Assembly: GCA_030704615.1 (NCBI GenBank)
Contig: CM060734.1
Coordinates: 16,244,001-16,308,000 of the forward strand
Direction: 5' to 3'
Origin: Takakia lepidozioides
Lineage: Eukaryota > Streptophyta > Takakiopsida > Takakiales > Takakiaceae
DNA: 64,000 bases
Shown here: positions 41,672 through 52,059 of the stretch, in pieces
Layout: each line of letters begins with the position of its first letter
How positions within the stretch are numbered: position 1 is the stretch's first letter
The notes under the pieces: model-generated
What the model was told of the DNA's origin: nothing
What the model saw: only the letters and a program-made list of their open reading frames with translations
Databases searched by the model: none
Position numbers and translations under genes: made by a program

Positions 41672-42668
41672 CTATCCGCCATAAGCCGCTCCACCCGCTT
41701 TTCCTTTCGAAGCACCGGGTGTCGCCTTGACTTGTGAAGGCCCTCCCTTCAATTTCCACGTGCCATTGTTGCCACGTGGCCTATCCCACTTCTTTTCCGA
41801 TCGGAAGGAGTCACCTTCCCGCCGGGTCTTCTTGTGGTTCAGCTCCGTACGGCCTTGTCTTTCACCCTTAGGGACATCCGAGAAACATTCAGCCCTCTCA
41901 ATTGCCTCGTTCAAAGTCTTAGGTGGCTTCTCCTCCAACTTCCGCCTGGCCCATGGGGCCAGTCCCGCCACAAAGTTGAAGACCATTTCTGGTTCTGCCA
42001 TGTCCGCGACTTCGAGCAACATCACATTGAAAGCCTGGACATATCCCCGAATGTCATCTGTTTGCTTCAAATTCCTCATCTTGTCCCGGGCGAGCCAGGA
42101 CGCGTTGAGGGGCACAAACTGCCTCTTCATCAATTCCTTGAACCCACTCCAGTTCAAGGTTTCCGGCTTGGACCTCGGTCGTGAAGCATTTCTGCCACCA
42201 TTGTTGAGCATAGCCCCTCAAATAGGTGGGAGCCACTTCCACCCGATCCTCGTCACTCAACTTGGCCGCCCGGAAGTACTGCTCCAGCTCCAAGAGCTAG
42301 GTGTTGAGTGCCTTCCGATTTCGGACGCCCTTGAAGGGGTCGGGTTCCTTCGGCTTCACCTTTAACTTTGCCTTAGTGGAAGTGGTATTAGCCGCCTTCA
42401 ACACGTCTTTCAACGTCCCGCCAAATTGCGCCAACAACCCTTCCTAAAAGGCTGCCGGCATGGGAGGCATCTGTTGGTCGGTCGGAGCTCTCAAGGATTC
42501 CTCAGGCTCCGACTCCTCAGATTCCTCCCGCTCTTGAGCGGCCTCGTTTTCGGAAACATGCATCACTTCCTCAAACGGCCGCCTCGGTGACACGTCGCCC
42601 CCATCGGGCTCACCAGGATCATCATCTTTTGGGCCGTTCCGCTTTTGCTTTGGCTTGCCCGACCCCAT
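41672..42668 (-). pseudogene. Gypsy family 2 Gag
   Basis: MGSGKPKQKRNG at 42,668 downward. In-frame TAG stops lie at 42,446-42,444 and 42,299-42,297 (TGG in the copy at 33,781 onward) and at 41,674-41,672 (CAG in that copy). A frameshift lies near 42,200. Domain content is as in the other copy. Confidence 0.85.
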
Positions 42669-42709
42669 GATGAGGCCTATCCCAAGGACGATCGCGCACT
42701 GAACTCTAA

Positions 42710-42721
42710 GCTCTGATACCA
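42710..42721 (-). promoter_or_regulatory. Primer-binding site, initiator tRNA-Met
   Basis: The complement reads TGGTATCAGAGC, two bases inside the 5' LTR edge. Confidence 0.9.
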
Positions 42722-42723
42722 AG

Positions 42724-43447
42724 TGTCGCGCACCTCACTTCGGTAAGCTCCCCCCTCAAGTCATAGTTACTCGCTTGATGCGCGCGCCTAACTCCCAACC
42801 TGGCCGCCGGGCCAACTTGGAGCTTTCGGCTGCTCACCGGGACATAACGGTCCCCCCTTGACTCCCAAAGAACCCTCCAACGATTTAGAACCAGCGAAAT
42901 TCCCTTTGGTAGTTGGCAGTCCGGAACAGCTCCCCACTCTTTGGTCGCTTTCCGGCTCGCTCGCTTACTCACTAGCTTTTGGTCACCAACGGGCTTGCAC
43001 CGTTCTCGGGTTACTACTCCCTATATATACTTCTGTAGCTGTCCGCGGGGGTTTCACAAACAACCATGCCATTTTATGGCGAACCACCACGAACACCCTC
43101 GACTCCCGGTGATGAGTCGCGGTGAGTCTTGGCCCACTCACCACGGCCCCTATGGACCGTGATGAGTCCCAAGACTCCCCACGACTCCCACCACGAGGTC
43201 TCCGCCCCAGGGTGAGTCCTATGCCACCCCCACTAAGTCCCGCTAAGCTACCACCACCCCTTGTGGAGCCACCCCCACCGCAACCCGGTGTGCGGGGCTC
43301 CACCTAATGAGCGCCTCCGCCTCCTTGAGTGCTTTGGGCACTCAAGGGTGCTTCAGCCCCCCATACCTATCGCTGCCACTGCCCCCACCACAGGGGCAGC
43401 CCCTCTTGTGTCCCGACCCCCTGCCCTCAAGGCAAAGGGCCGCGACA
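42724..43447 (-). repeat. 5' LTR, gypsy family 2
   Basis: 724 bp, same termini as the other family 2 LTRs, bordered on the right by CACTG (43,448-43,452). Confidence 0.9.
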
Positions 43448-44075
43448 CACTGGCATCACAAACAACGACATGGCTGACTTCTTTGCCCAGCAAGGAGCCA
43501 CACGACCTGAGGTAGATCCCACCACGGATCCCATACATGTGGCCCATATACACCCATTCTGGTTCATACACCCAGTCCCTGGCCCCACGGAGCCCCGCCC
43601 CGTCCACAACCTAAAAACTACCATTACACGAGAAGTCGACAAACAAGCCCGGACATCCCATGGTCACTCTAAACTGCATGTCCAGAAATGGACACAATCC
43701 AAGGTGCTCCACCATAAGCTGTCTAATCACTTCTGGTACACTCGCCTAGCCACCGATGCCCAAATCAGACAAACTCTCAAATCCCGATACGCCCAATACA
43801 TGGGTCACCAGCGCAAACACGTCTTTTTGGCCCCGCCTTTATCCTCTCCAAACTGCCCCCTTTGTGCTAGCACTCACTCGGCCCGCGACACTTGGCCACA
43901 CCTTCTCAGTCAATGCGTCATCCATGGCCTCCGTATTACCCGGCATAATCAAGCTATCTGGAAAACTACTCTTACGCCGCCCTGAGACATGCTGGTTTTC
44001 ACTCATCAATGCCGGAACCTACCAGGGGAGGCCCCCTGACCATACGATACCCCACTGGCTCCTACCCTGTACATG
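43448..44075 (+). pseudogene. LINE RNase H end and C-terminal region
   Basis: Begins TGITNNDMADFFAQQGA, the last RNase H motif, then a C-terminal region containing CPLCASTHSARDTWPHLLSQC, a CCHC zinc-binding motif common at LINE ORF2 ends. It continues 37,566-38,191 once the gypsy insertion and inversion are removed. It is cut at 44,075 by CACTAGAGG sequence. Confidence 0.8.
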
Positions 44076-44480
44076 CACTAGAGGAAAAACGCGGAATAAC
44101 CACTGGCCCTTTAACCACTACTGTCTTTTTCCACTCTATAAACCACTAGTAACCACTTGCCAGTGGTTAATCCCGATGAAATGCCACGGTGGCATCACAT
44201 ACAGTGGTTGGAAGTGGTTTCAACCACTGAGTAGTCCACGTGTAATAATTTATTTTTATTTTTTATTTTTTATTTGGTAATATATTTGAGTTAATAAATA
44301 TAATATTCCACGTGGACGGGTGCAGTGGTACATTGTGAGTGGTTATAGACACCTCAGTGATGGGAAGTGGTTGAAACCACTTGCTACTCCACGTGTAATA
44401 ATTCAAATTTTATTTGATTTGGAAATTTATTTTAATTAATAAATATAATATTCCACGTGGACGGGGACAGTGCACGTTGA
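44076..44480 (+). mobile_element. CACTA-like terminal segment with ~154-bp repeat
   Basis: Starts CACTAGAGGAAAAACGCGG and is rich in AACCACT/AGTGGTT. Two about 154-bp units contain GAAGTGGTTTCAACCACT or its variant, then CCACGTGTAATAATT, an AT-rich stretch and TTCCACGTGGACGGG. The CACTA start and the nearby TNP2-type exon at 46,119 suggest an En/Spm element end; I did not find the matching right terminus. Confidence 0.5.
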
Positions 44481-44485
44481 TCTTG

Positions 44486-44595
44486 ACTGGCCAAGTCTCA
44501 AAGCGAACCAAAATCATTTCGATGGCCAACCATCCGTTGAGCCATCGAATGAATTTCGATTGATCTCATATTAGTCCGGGACCTGTGAGAGGATA
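44486..44595 (-). repeat. Dispersed copy of the 119-bp satellite
   Basis: The complement of this block matches 5,370-5,476 with few differences (CGAAATGATTTTGGTTCGCT, TCACAGGTCCCGG). One unit only, 39 kb from the main block and in opposite orientation. Confidence 0.85.
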
Positions 44596-44599
44596 CCCT

Positions 44600-45000
44600 G
44601 CAAGCATCGCACTCCACGACACCACATCTCGTTCAGCCATAGTGTCAAACACTCCCTTTGCATCCTAGATGCTCCCACATTTTGCAAACATGTTCACCAG
44701 GGTATTGTTCAGAATGACATATGATACAATTCCAGCTCTGAAGATGACGCCATGGACCTCTTTCCCCTTTTCCAAAGCTGCCAGGGCAGTGTTCAGATTG
44801 ACATTTGGCACAATTCCAGCTTTGATGATATCCCCATGCACCTCTTGCCCTTCTCCAGGGTTGCCAGGCTTGCAAATGCACACAAACATGATGTGCTTCC
44901 CCCATCCTTTGCTCATAGGTCTCCAAAGCCTCCATCCCATGTCCCTGCCGTGCATACCCTGGACCAAGCTGACTCTCCCAAGAACCTTGTAAACATCAGC
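44600..45000 (-). pseudogene. PPR gene fragment A
   Basis: The minus strand encodes parts of pentatricopeptide repeats: EKGKEVHGVIFRAGI, LNNTLVNMFAKCGSI, a stop, then DAKGVFDTMAERDVVSWSAM. GKEVH and NMYAKCG/VFDTMPERDVVSW are marks of PLS-type plant PPR proteins, which act in organelle RNA editing. Stops and a missing context show that it is a captured fragment. A related fragment lies at 47,255 in the opposite orientation. Confidence 0.75.
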
Positions 45001-45650
45001 GAGGACTTAAGTGCGCAGCAGCGATAGGGCTTAGTGGGGCTTAGTGGGGCTTAGTGCATGAGGGGAAAAAAAAATGTCAGATTGGTCCATGTGAACCACC
45101 ATGGTGCAGCTAAGCGAGCAGAGATTGAAACACGACCTGCTAAGACCAAGCTGACTCTCCCAAGAACCTTGTAAATATCAGGAAGAATACCAAATCATGG
45201 TACTAACAGGAGCCAAAAGCCCACATTTGCAGGATGGACAAACTTCTTCACATCCTACATTAAGAAAAAAGCCACACCTTGCGATTGCGATTGTCCCACC
45301 ATCGTGAAGGATATGTAAAAAACTCAAGCGAGCTCTGCTCCGTGCTGCAAATTCAGGGCCGAGTCTGATGAGAGGGAAAAACAGGCTGAAATAGGTCGAA
45401 GAAGAAGTGCCCTCACCACATTGTCGTCGACCTTGTGTCATGACCCATGGAGGATTTGACATACCATGAACCCAAACGGACCTCTTGTGTGTGCTGCTTG
45501 TGTCTATAGTCAGGTAATGTCGGATTGTCCATGAGAACCACCACGGTATAGCTGAGCGAGCAAAGATTGAAACACGACCTGCTAAGACCAACTTGCACGA
45601 GGACTTAGTGTGCACAGCAGTAGGGCTTAGTGGGGCTTAGTGCATGACGG
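44968..45650. repeat. Short duplicated block beside PPR fragment A
   Basis: AGCTGACTCTCCCAAGAACC occurs near 44,969 and 45,149; GATTGAAACACGACCTGCTA occurs near 45,126 and 45,567; GGGCTTAGTGGGGCTTAGTG occurs near 45,028 and 45,624. No gene is visible. Confidence 0.6.
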
Positions 45651-45654
45651 AAAA

Positions 45655-45735
45655 AAAAAACAACGCGAGGAGTTTGAACCCGCGATGCCGCGACGGGCAG
45701 GAAGAGCCCTAACCAGTACGCTACATACACACATT
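45655..45735 (-). repeat. tRNA-like, possible SINE head
   Basis: The complement contains TAGCGTACTGGTTAGGGC (A-box like), then 30-odd bases later GGGTTCAAACTCC (B-box like), then a T run. A similar B-box-like GGGGTTCAAACCC lies on the minus strand near 45,990. No acceptor-stem pairing could be built, so a true tRNA is unlikely. Confidence 0.35.
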
Positions 45736-46118
45736 TGAAATTTTCCCCCAAAATTATGTATATATTGTACATACGTGATGGGCAACTTTTTAAGTTTTTA
45801 ACCTTTTTGCAAACCCTATAAGCAATTTTTTTTTTCAAAAAAATAAATTTTAAAGGAAACCTCAGGCCCTTGAGGAGGGGGAAAAATTAACCCCCTTTCA
45901 TTTATGGGCCATGAGACCTACAGGAGTATCAACGCCCAGACATACCGTCGTCACGAACAATCCCACACACGGGGTAATGCAGAGGGTTTGAACCCCGAAC
46001 CACCAGGGCGACACATTGTGCACTTACCAGCCGATGTGCTTTTTTTAAATCTTTTGCACTTTGATTCTTTTTTTTGTTTTTTCTTAATTCATTTTAGTGG
46101 TCACAAGTGAGCACATAG

Positions 46119-46900
46119 ATGTATTCCATGGAGATAAACAAAATTGTTCATCCGGTGTCTTCACGGTGGATGTATCCCATGGAGCGTTACATGAAAGATC
46201 TTAAGGGATACTTTAGGAATTACGCAAAGCCAGTAGGGAGTATGGCTGCAGGGTATGTTCTTGATGAGGCCATGGGGTTCATGACTGAGTATATGCAATC
46301 ATTTGATGCAACTCAACGGCGGACTTGGGATGCAAATGCGGAGGATGGGGTTGAGGACAAGGTCTTGGAAAGTGTCAGCAAAATGCGGGACATGACCGGA
46401 GCTGAGAGAGATGCAGCACAAATTTTGTATGTACTGAACAATATCAATGTCATGGCTCCTTGGGTGCAGTGAGTACTTCTTTTCATTGCACCTTATTCAT
46501 ATCAAGTTCAATTTCAATTCTGACTGTCACCAGTGTAATCAAACCACCCACAAAGTCACAAATGTCAGTGGTTCATCTTGATTATAACCACTGATGTAGT
46601 AACAGAATGTCTGAGTGAGTGACTTGTTGGAAGAGCATGTTCATTTATAAGTCATTCTGCTCACTCCTCCAGTGGTTTGAAACAGTGGTTTTCAAAGTAT
46701 CATTCATGCTAGGTATTTTTTGCTAAGTAATGCAACACTTCATTGCTAACATGTGTCATGCTTGTTGCCATTTTGTGACAAAAAGTATGCAACAGAGAAG
46801 GCACAGTTCGCAGCAGACAGAGAGGCATGTGGTGATGAGTGGCATGCCAATCGACGTCTACCTTATCAGATCAGCCAATATCTAGGTCATTAGATGGTGC
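46119..46900 (+). pseudogene. En/Spm (CACTA) transposase C-terminal exons, DUF4218-type
   Basis: 117 codons from 46,119: VHPVSSRWMYPMERYMKDLKG and YVLDEAMGFMTEYM match the DUF4218 region found next to TNP2 transposase in plant CACTA elements. A GTGAGT donor near 46,471 and an AG near 46,785 suggest an intron. The second exon would read YATEKAQFAADREACGDEW and ends near 46,895. The catalytic TNP2 domain is absent, so it is a fragment. Confidence 0.7.
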
Positions 46901-47255
46901 CATGGCTCTAAATAAAGAAGACCTGGCTATGTTGGCTACCATTGAAGCGACATTTGTACAACCAACCACTATTCCAGTTGAGGAAAGTGATTCAGAGGGT
47001 GACGAATATGTTTCAGATTCAAAATAAAGTTTATTGTTGGAACCATTTGTTCAATAGCATCATCCTTCTGGACACTTGTCTGTTTTTCAAAGTCTGTCAC
47101 AGGTGCACAAACCACTTAAAAGTTTTCATGTATCACCACAAAAGTGGTACCAATCACTGTTGTGTAAGCATGAGTGACCACTAGAATAGTGGTTCCCATT
47201 ACTGCAGTGTCTTTCACCACCCACTCTCCACCACTGTAAAAGTGGTACAAATCAT
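46500..47255. repeat. AACCACT/AGTGGTT motif cluster
   Basis: Many short direct and inverted copies of AACCACT, CAGTGGTT and AAAGTGGTACCAATCACT, in the intron and downstream of the CACTA exons. They match the motif in 44,090-44,400, as expected for subterminal repeats of one element. A 62-codon acidic frame at 46,839-47,027 has no recognisable domain. Confidence 0.5.
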
Positions 47256-47635
47256 GGCGACATCTTCAGAGCTGGAATTGTACCAGATGACATTCTGAAC
47301 AATACCCTGGTGGACATGTTTGCAAAATGTGGGTGCATCTAGGATGCAAAGGGAGTGTTCGACACTATGGTTGAACGACATGTGGTGTCGTGGAGTGCGA
47401 TATGATGTGCTTGCAGGGTATGCACAACAGGGATGTGGAATGGAGGCTTTGGAGAGCTATGAGCAAAGGATGGGGGAAGCACATCATGTTTGTGTGCATT
47501 TGCAAGCATGGCAGCCCTGGAGAAGGGCAAGAGGTGCATGGGGATATCATCAAAGCTGGAATTGTGCCAAATGTCAATCTGAACACTGCCCTGACAACTT
47601 TGGAAAAGGGGAAAGAGGTACGGTGTTTTTGGAAG
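47255..47635 (+). pseudogene. PPR gene fragment B
   Basis: Plus-strand homologue of fragment A: DIFRAGIVPDDILNNTLVDM, FAKCGCI, a stop, then DAKGVFDTMVERHVVSWS, in broken frames. The long frame 47,320-48,042 runs through this piece off-frame and into the MULE, giving a chimeric ORF that need not be expressed. Confidence 0.7.
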
Positions 47636-50390
47636 AGGAGACAAAGGATGCTTATGGGAATTTTCTGGAAAGTGTCGTCATTCTGCATGCAGATTTTGGA
47701 AAGGGCAAAGAGTGGCGGCTCCCAGCTTTTGAATCCATCCGGTATAGTGCAATTGGTGAAATCGTGCCTAAAGAGTTCCCACGCTGGAACTTGGTTGATC
47801 CTCCTTCCACAAGAGGGTCTGGCGTGCAAGATGTGAAGTTTGCCATGAGGGATGTGGGCACCTCTTCACAAGCAAAGAAGCCCAAACATGTGAAAAGGGA
47901 AATGGAGGATTTGCCGCTCCATAGCTCGTCGGTGGGTGCACTTTCCAGGGAAACAGTCATCCACAACTTATCCAGTGACGATGAAGACTGTATGGTCCTT
48001 CCATCGTATGTTTCGAAGTCGTCCGTCAGTAGGAGTGTGTAGATGTTGGCAGACAATGAGCGCACACCCTCAGACTCTACTTCCGTCCGCTCAGTAATCG
48101 ACATATTGCGGAGGATGAAGATAGCGGGTTCCCGCTCCAGTGACATTCTTAGGCTTGATTACGACAAAACTCCAATCCATTCTGTCAAAACTTTGCCTGA
48201 AGTTGTGGATGGGAATGCTATCTACGAGTTCCCTCCAGTGTTGCCGGGCGCAGGCCTAGATGGCATGCTGGCAAGAATGAACAGGAAACATGACGGCCAC
48301 CCATGGTGTGTAACCAAAACTTCATCGTCCAATCTGGGTGATGGAGTTCGAGTGAGATATGTATTGTGTGCTGGACATCTTAAATGTTTCTTGAGCACAT
48401 GTTACCACTACACAAGCAAAGGCACCCGGAATGAGACAGACTAGATTGGAAATTCGTCGACCCCATTTTGGCCTCAAGGTAGAGTTCATGCAGGGACTTT
48501 CAAGTGTGCCCATTGGAAAGTAGGCCCTATGTGCATGGCAGTGTGCAACGCCAAGCAGTACTACGTCGGGACCGTCGGCCCAACGTGCACCAGAGCATGC
48601 ATTCACATCGAAAAGCATGACCACCCCGTCGCCAGAGGCAATTGCAGAGTCGCTTTTCAACAAGCCCACAATATTATCAAGGAGGAGGTGAGGTTGAGGC
48701 CGGGAGCAAAACCAAAGCAGATACAGCTCGCATCCGCACATAGAATTGCAATAGGCAGAATAATGTCGGAGGACGGAAGCACAAGAGAGAAGTTGGGCGA
48801 GGGGGACATGAAGGAGCTGTTGGAAGCTGTCTCCCATGTGTGCAGCCCCAATGTCAGAAACCACATTGTCGGCTGCAAGAAACGAATTGGAAGAGGATCT
48901 GACATGCACTCCATCTTGGAAGTGAAGCGCACATGCGGCTACGACTTCATCCAGGGCAGCTTCTTTCCTGGTCAAGGCTCAGAGACGGACAGGTGCTTCA
49001 TATTTAAGATGTCAACGTGCGGACCAGGGAGCGGTGTTGATTTGGTGAAACAGATGACCACTGGAGACCTCTCAAATTGCTGGGTCATGTTCGACCACAT
49101 CAGGCAAATTACCAACCATGATTGGGTGACAATGGGGGCACATGTATACGACCCACATTGCAGAAAGTTGATGACCATTGCTATCTGCAAAATGAAAGGA
49201 GAAGACACAGATTCGGAGAGCGAAGTTGCCCCCTCCCGATTTTAGGGGCTTCATGGTTGACAATGCCCAGGCGAACTGGGCTGCAGTGAGAAGGGTATAT
49301 GGGGACGACCCAAAGACTCCAATGGAAGTAAGGAGAGATCTTGCAGGTTTCACTTCATGCGGAGTTTGATGCAAAACACGAAAAGGTTCGTGGTGTCACG
49401 CCACCGGCAAGATCATATCAGTATGCGCCTTGTGTGGAAAAATGCGAATTCCATCGACGAGGCGGAGACCGAGTTTGCAACCATACGCGCCTGGTGGGTG
49501 ACTTTAGGAGCAGTGGATGTGAAAGATTAGCCAGAACTGCAAACGTGGCTTGCGTGGTGGCACTGTAGATTCCGCCAGTTTGGAGACTACATGAGACAGG
49601 TAACACATTTCTGTACTTGACAATTGTTCTGTTTTGTGCTTGGACATTCTCCACAATGAGTGACATTTCTAATTTCCTTCAACAGGACATGAGCTTGGAG
49701 GATGACACAGATATGCCGACGACGAACATGGCCGAATCGGTGCACTCTTCCTGGCGTGCTTCCTCTACGGCACATCTCGTTGACATGTTGACAGCAACAA
49801 CAGAAGATATTGTGAGGGCCATCATGCAACAATCTGGTTACTACCAATTTTTGGGAGGAAAGCAATGGGGTATCGGACCAGACAGGCAGGAGATGCTGAT
49901 GAGGGCGACGCATCGTTCGACCGATCCCAAAAAATGGACTGCTGCATTGCGGGAAACAATAAGGTCAACGCCGTTATACAGTCGGGGGAATTGCCTGGAG
50001 GGCGATGTCCGCAGCCGGCCGGTGAAGAGAAGAATTGAGGACATGCCCGGAGGCGACGGCGATTCATGGAGATCAGATATGAACATCCGCACTCAACCTC
50101 GGGGCGCAACGATGTTGCGTCCCACGCCTGGTGAAAACTTCACACGTGGACGGACTGGCTCGGAAAGTGGGGACATTCTCTTGAGGAGGAGGGGAACATA
50201 CGGCCCATTGTGAAAATGTCCTTCTACAAAGGGGGCGCTATCGATAAACACGACATCCTCGTTAGTTTCAACCGGGCGACAAAAACCGCTGACATTTTGT
50301 TCAAATATCGGCACCCGGTCACTCAGGAGGTCCTTGAGAGGCCAGTTCGAGTTCCTTCTTCTTGGGCGAGGGGACCATAGGTCTTGCATG
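47636..50390 (+). pseudogene. MULE-type transposase (copy 2)
   Basis: Blocks in order: N-terminal segment to 48,042 with a stop (TAG); 48,043-48,444 (RKHDGHPWCVTKTS); 48,529-49,245 with CIHIEKHDHPVARGNC (zinc-type), YDPHCRKLMTIAIC and SEDTDSE-like first Asp region; a frameshift near 49,240; then FMVDNAQANWAAVRRVYG, FHF-type Cys/His box region, and after a GT-AG intron (49,600-49,685) MPTTNMAESVHSSWRASS, where MULEs place the catalytic Glu. It ends with a basic tail near 50,213-50,390. More complete than copy 1, but with a stop and at least two frameshifts. Direct neighbour of PPR fragment B. Confidence 0.75.
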
Positions 50391-51064
50391 CTAGAGTAGA
50401 CATGTTTCGACTCGCGGACACTCATGGCACATACATTTTGTTTCAGAAATCAAGTAGCTTCCCTGTGCCATATGGGGAATATACATGCTTGGATAATCTT
50501 CTATTGAGGTTTTTTGCAATTCACTGCCAGTATGTTGGGACGTGTCCTTTGTCGTATGGATTGTTGTGTGCACAAGGTGCAGTATGCGAATGCTGGAATG
50601 TGCAGTAGGACCCTTTCCACTGGGACACAAAACTTGCAATCTTGTAAAGGCATCACATTTGCAGAACATTGTCAATGTATTGGTAGCAAATCGGAGTCTT
50701 CTCATAAAGGTGAACAAAAACGCCAGGATGGGCTGCGAAACCATAAAATGAATGAAGAGCAGTAACAAGGAAGCACTATGCAGTATACAGACCAATAACG
50801 GCGCTGAAATAGGCCACAATGCCCGTGTATCTCCACACAATGTATGCTTTCTTCGGATCCATTAATAGACATAACCAAAATAGAAAAAGCATGCCCATGC
50901 CATTTACGACCAAAAACCATATTCTCATGTATTGCGGCACCGAAATGCACCTGAAGCCATGGCGGTGCGGCACCACCAAGTGTATAATTCCTCAAAAAAA
51001 AAAAAAAGGTGCAAGAAGATGAATGTAATATAATTGCCACTTTCTCTTTCCCGAATGTGGAATG
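50391..51064. other. No confident gene
   Basis: Overlapping short frames on both strands without recognisable domains, plus a 17-base A run at 50,995-51,011. It may be the decayed 3' part of MULE copy 2. Confidence 0.4.
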
Positions 51065-51863
51065 TCAAGCAGTCCGACCTGTATCCTGCCATAAGGCCTT
51101 GTGCAGCTCATTGAAGCTCAGTGTTGGAGCATGGATGAAGACGTCCACTGTGGATATGCAACTCATGCGCTTCAGAAAAATGTAATAAAGGTGTTTGCAG
51201 GGGACGTATGCTGCATTCTTCGATTCCATAACAAAGAAGTCATCACAGTTGCAGGCTGGGTACTGAGAAACCGTGATTGCATACACGACACTGCGTGCAG
51301 CAGACCCGGCTGTTGACAACTGAAATATGCGCCCCATCCCGGGGTGAGGAACATCCCTGCAACCTTGCACTATGCAGGGCATTGCAAGAGCGTTGGCCAT
51401 CCTGGTGTCGTTAGCCTTTGTTGGTGGCCGCCGTCTTTTCAGTTTCCCCCACCGATGGGTGGGCCAAGCTGCGGGGTCTCCCACCGGTATGCGGGGTGAA
51501 GAGCTTCTCATGGGAGGAGGATGACGACTAGGAATTGGATTTCGTGGAACGTCTGCACTCATTATACGTCCACTCGCAACAGTTCCAGTGATACAGCAAC
51601 GCTGTGCGTGATCTGTTCGGCTCCCAGTCAAGCAGAAAGTCCAGTTCCATGATGCGCAGGAACCACCTGCTCCCCAGCCGGGGTCCAGGAGAATCGTGCA
51701 ATCCTGGAAGAAACTCCATTGCTCTCAGCTGGACAAGACGAGGATTGTCCGTGTAAACATCTAGGAAGACAATGATGTCGTCTGCTTTCGGGACAATGAG
51801 TCCCGTCTGGCGTCGATACATGTGATTCGGGCACGACATGGCCTCACGACACAGCAAGAACAC
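51065..51863 (-). pseudogene. SWIM zinc-finger fragment, MULE-related
   Basis: Minus frame 51,631-51,065 contains GMGRIFQLSTAGSA and YAITVSQYPACNCDDFF ... YVPCKHLYYIF, a complete SWIM finger (CxC...CxH). It is similar to the half-finger of MULE copy 1 at 31,460-31,540. An overlapping minus frame, 51,863-51,528, may be an upstream exon of unknown nature. Orientation is opposite to MULE copy 2, so it is not simply that gene's end. Confidence 0.6.
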
Positions 51864-52059
51864 AGAGCAGGGAGGAGATGGGCACAGAAGAGAAGAGTGA
51901 AGAGCAAAATGAGGGCAAGGCCGGCGGAAGAGGGATATATCATTGCTGCACTGCCAATGTCGTATGCGACAGAACTTGAATTTTCTCCCACATGTGTGCT
52001 TTTATTAGACAAATCCGCACCAGTTTCAGGACAGTTTGCATGTGGCACTCGTCGGCCCT

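Larger units (their letters stand above)
38192..43447 (-). mobile_element. Gypsy family 2 chromovirus, minus orientation
   Basis: 5' LTR 43,447-42,724, primer site 42,721-42,710, then gag, protease, RT, RNase H and integrase down to 38,192. Chromodomain, 3' UTR and 3' LTR are in the inverted block 35,771-37,565. With the inversion undone, it is a complete element inserted in the LINE RNase H domain with CACTG duplication. Confidence 0.9.

Noticed and set aside
45655-45735. A functional tRNA gene on the minus strand
   Set aside because: A- and B-box-like sequences are present but I could not pair an acceptor stem or define an anticodon arm; kept only as a possible SINE head.
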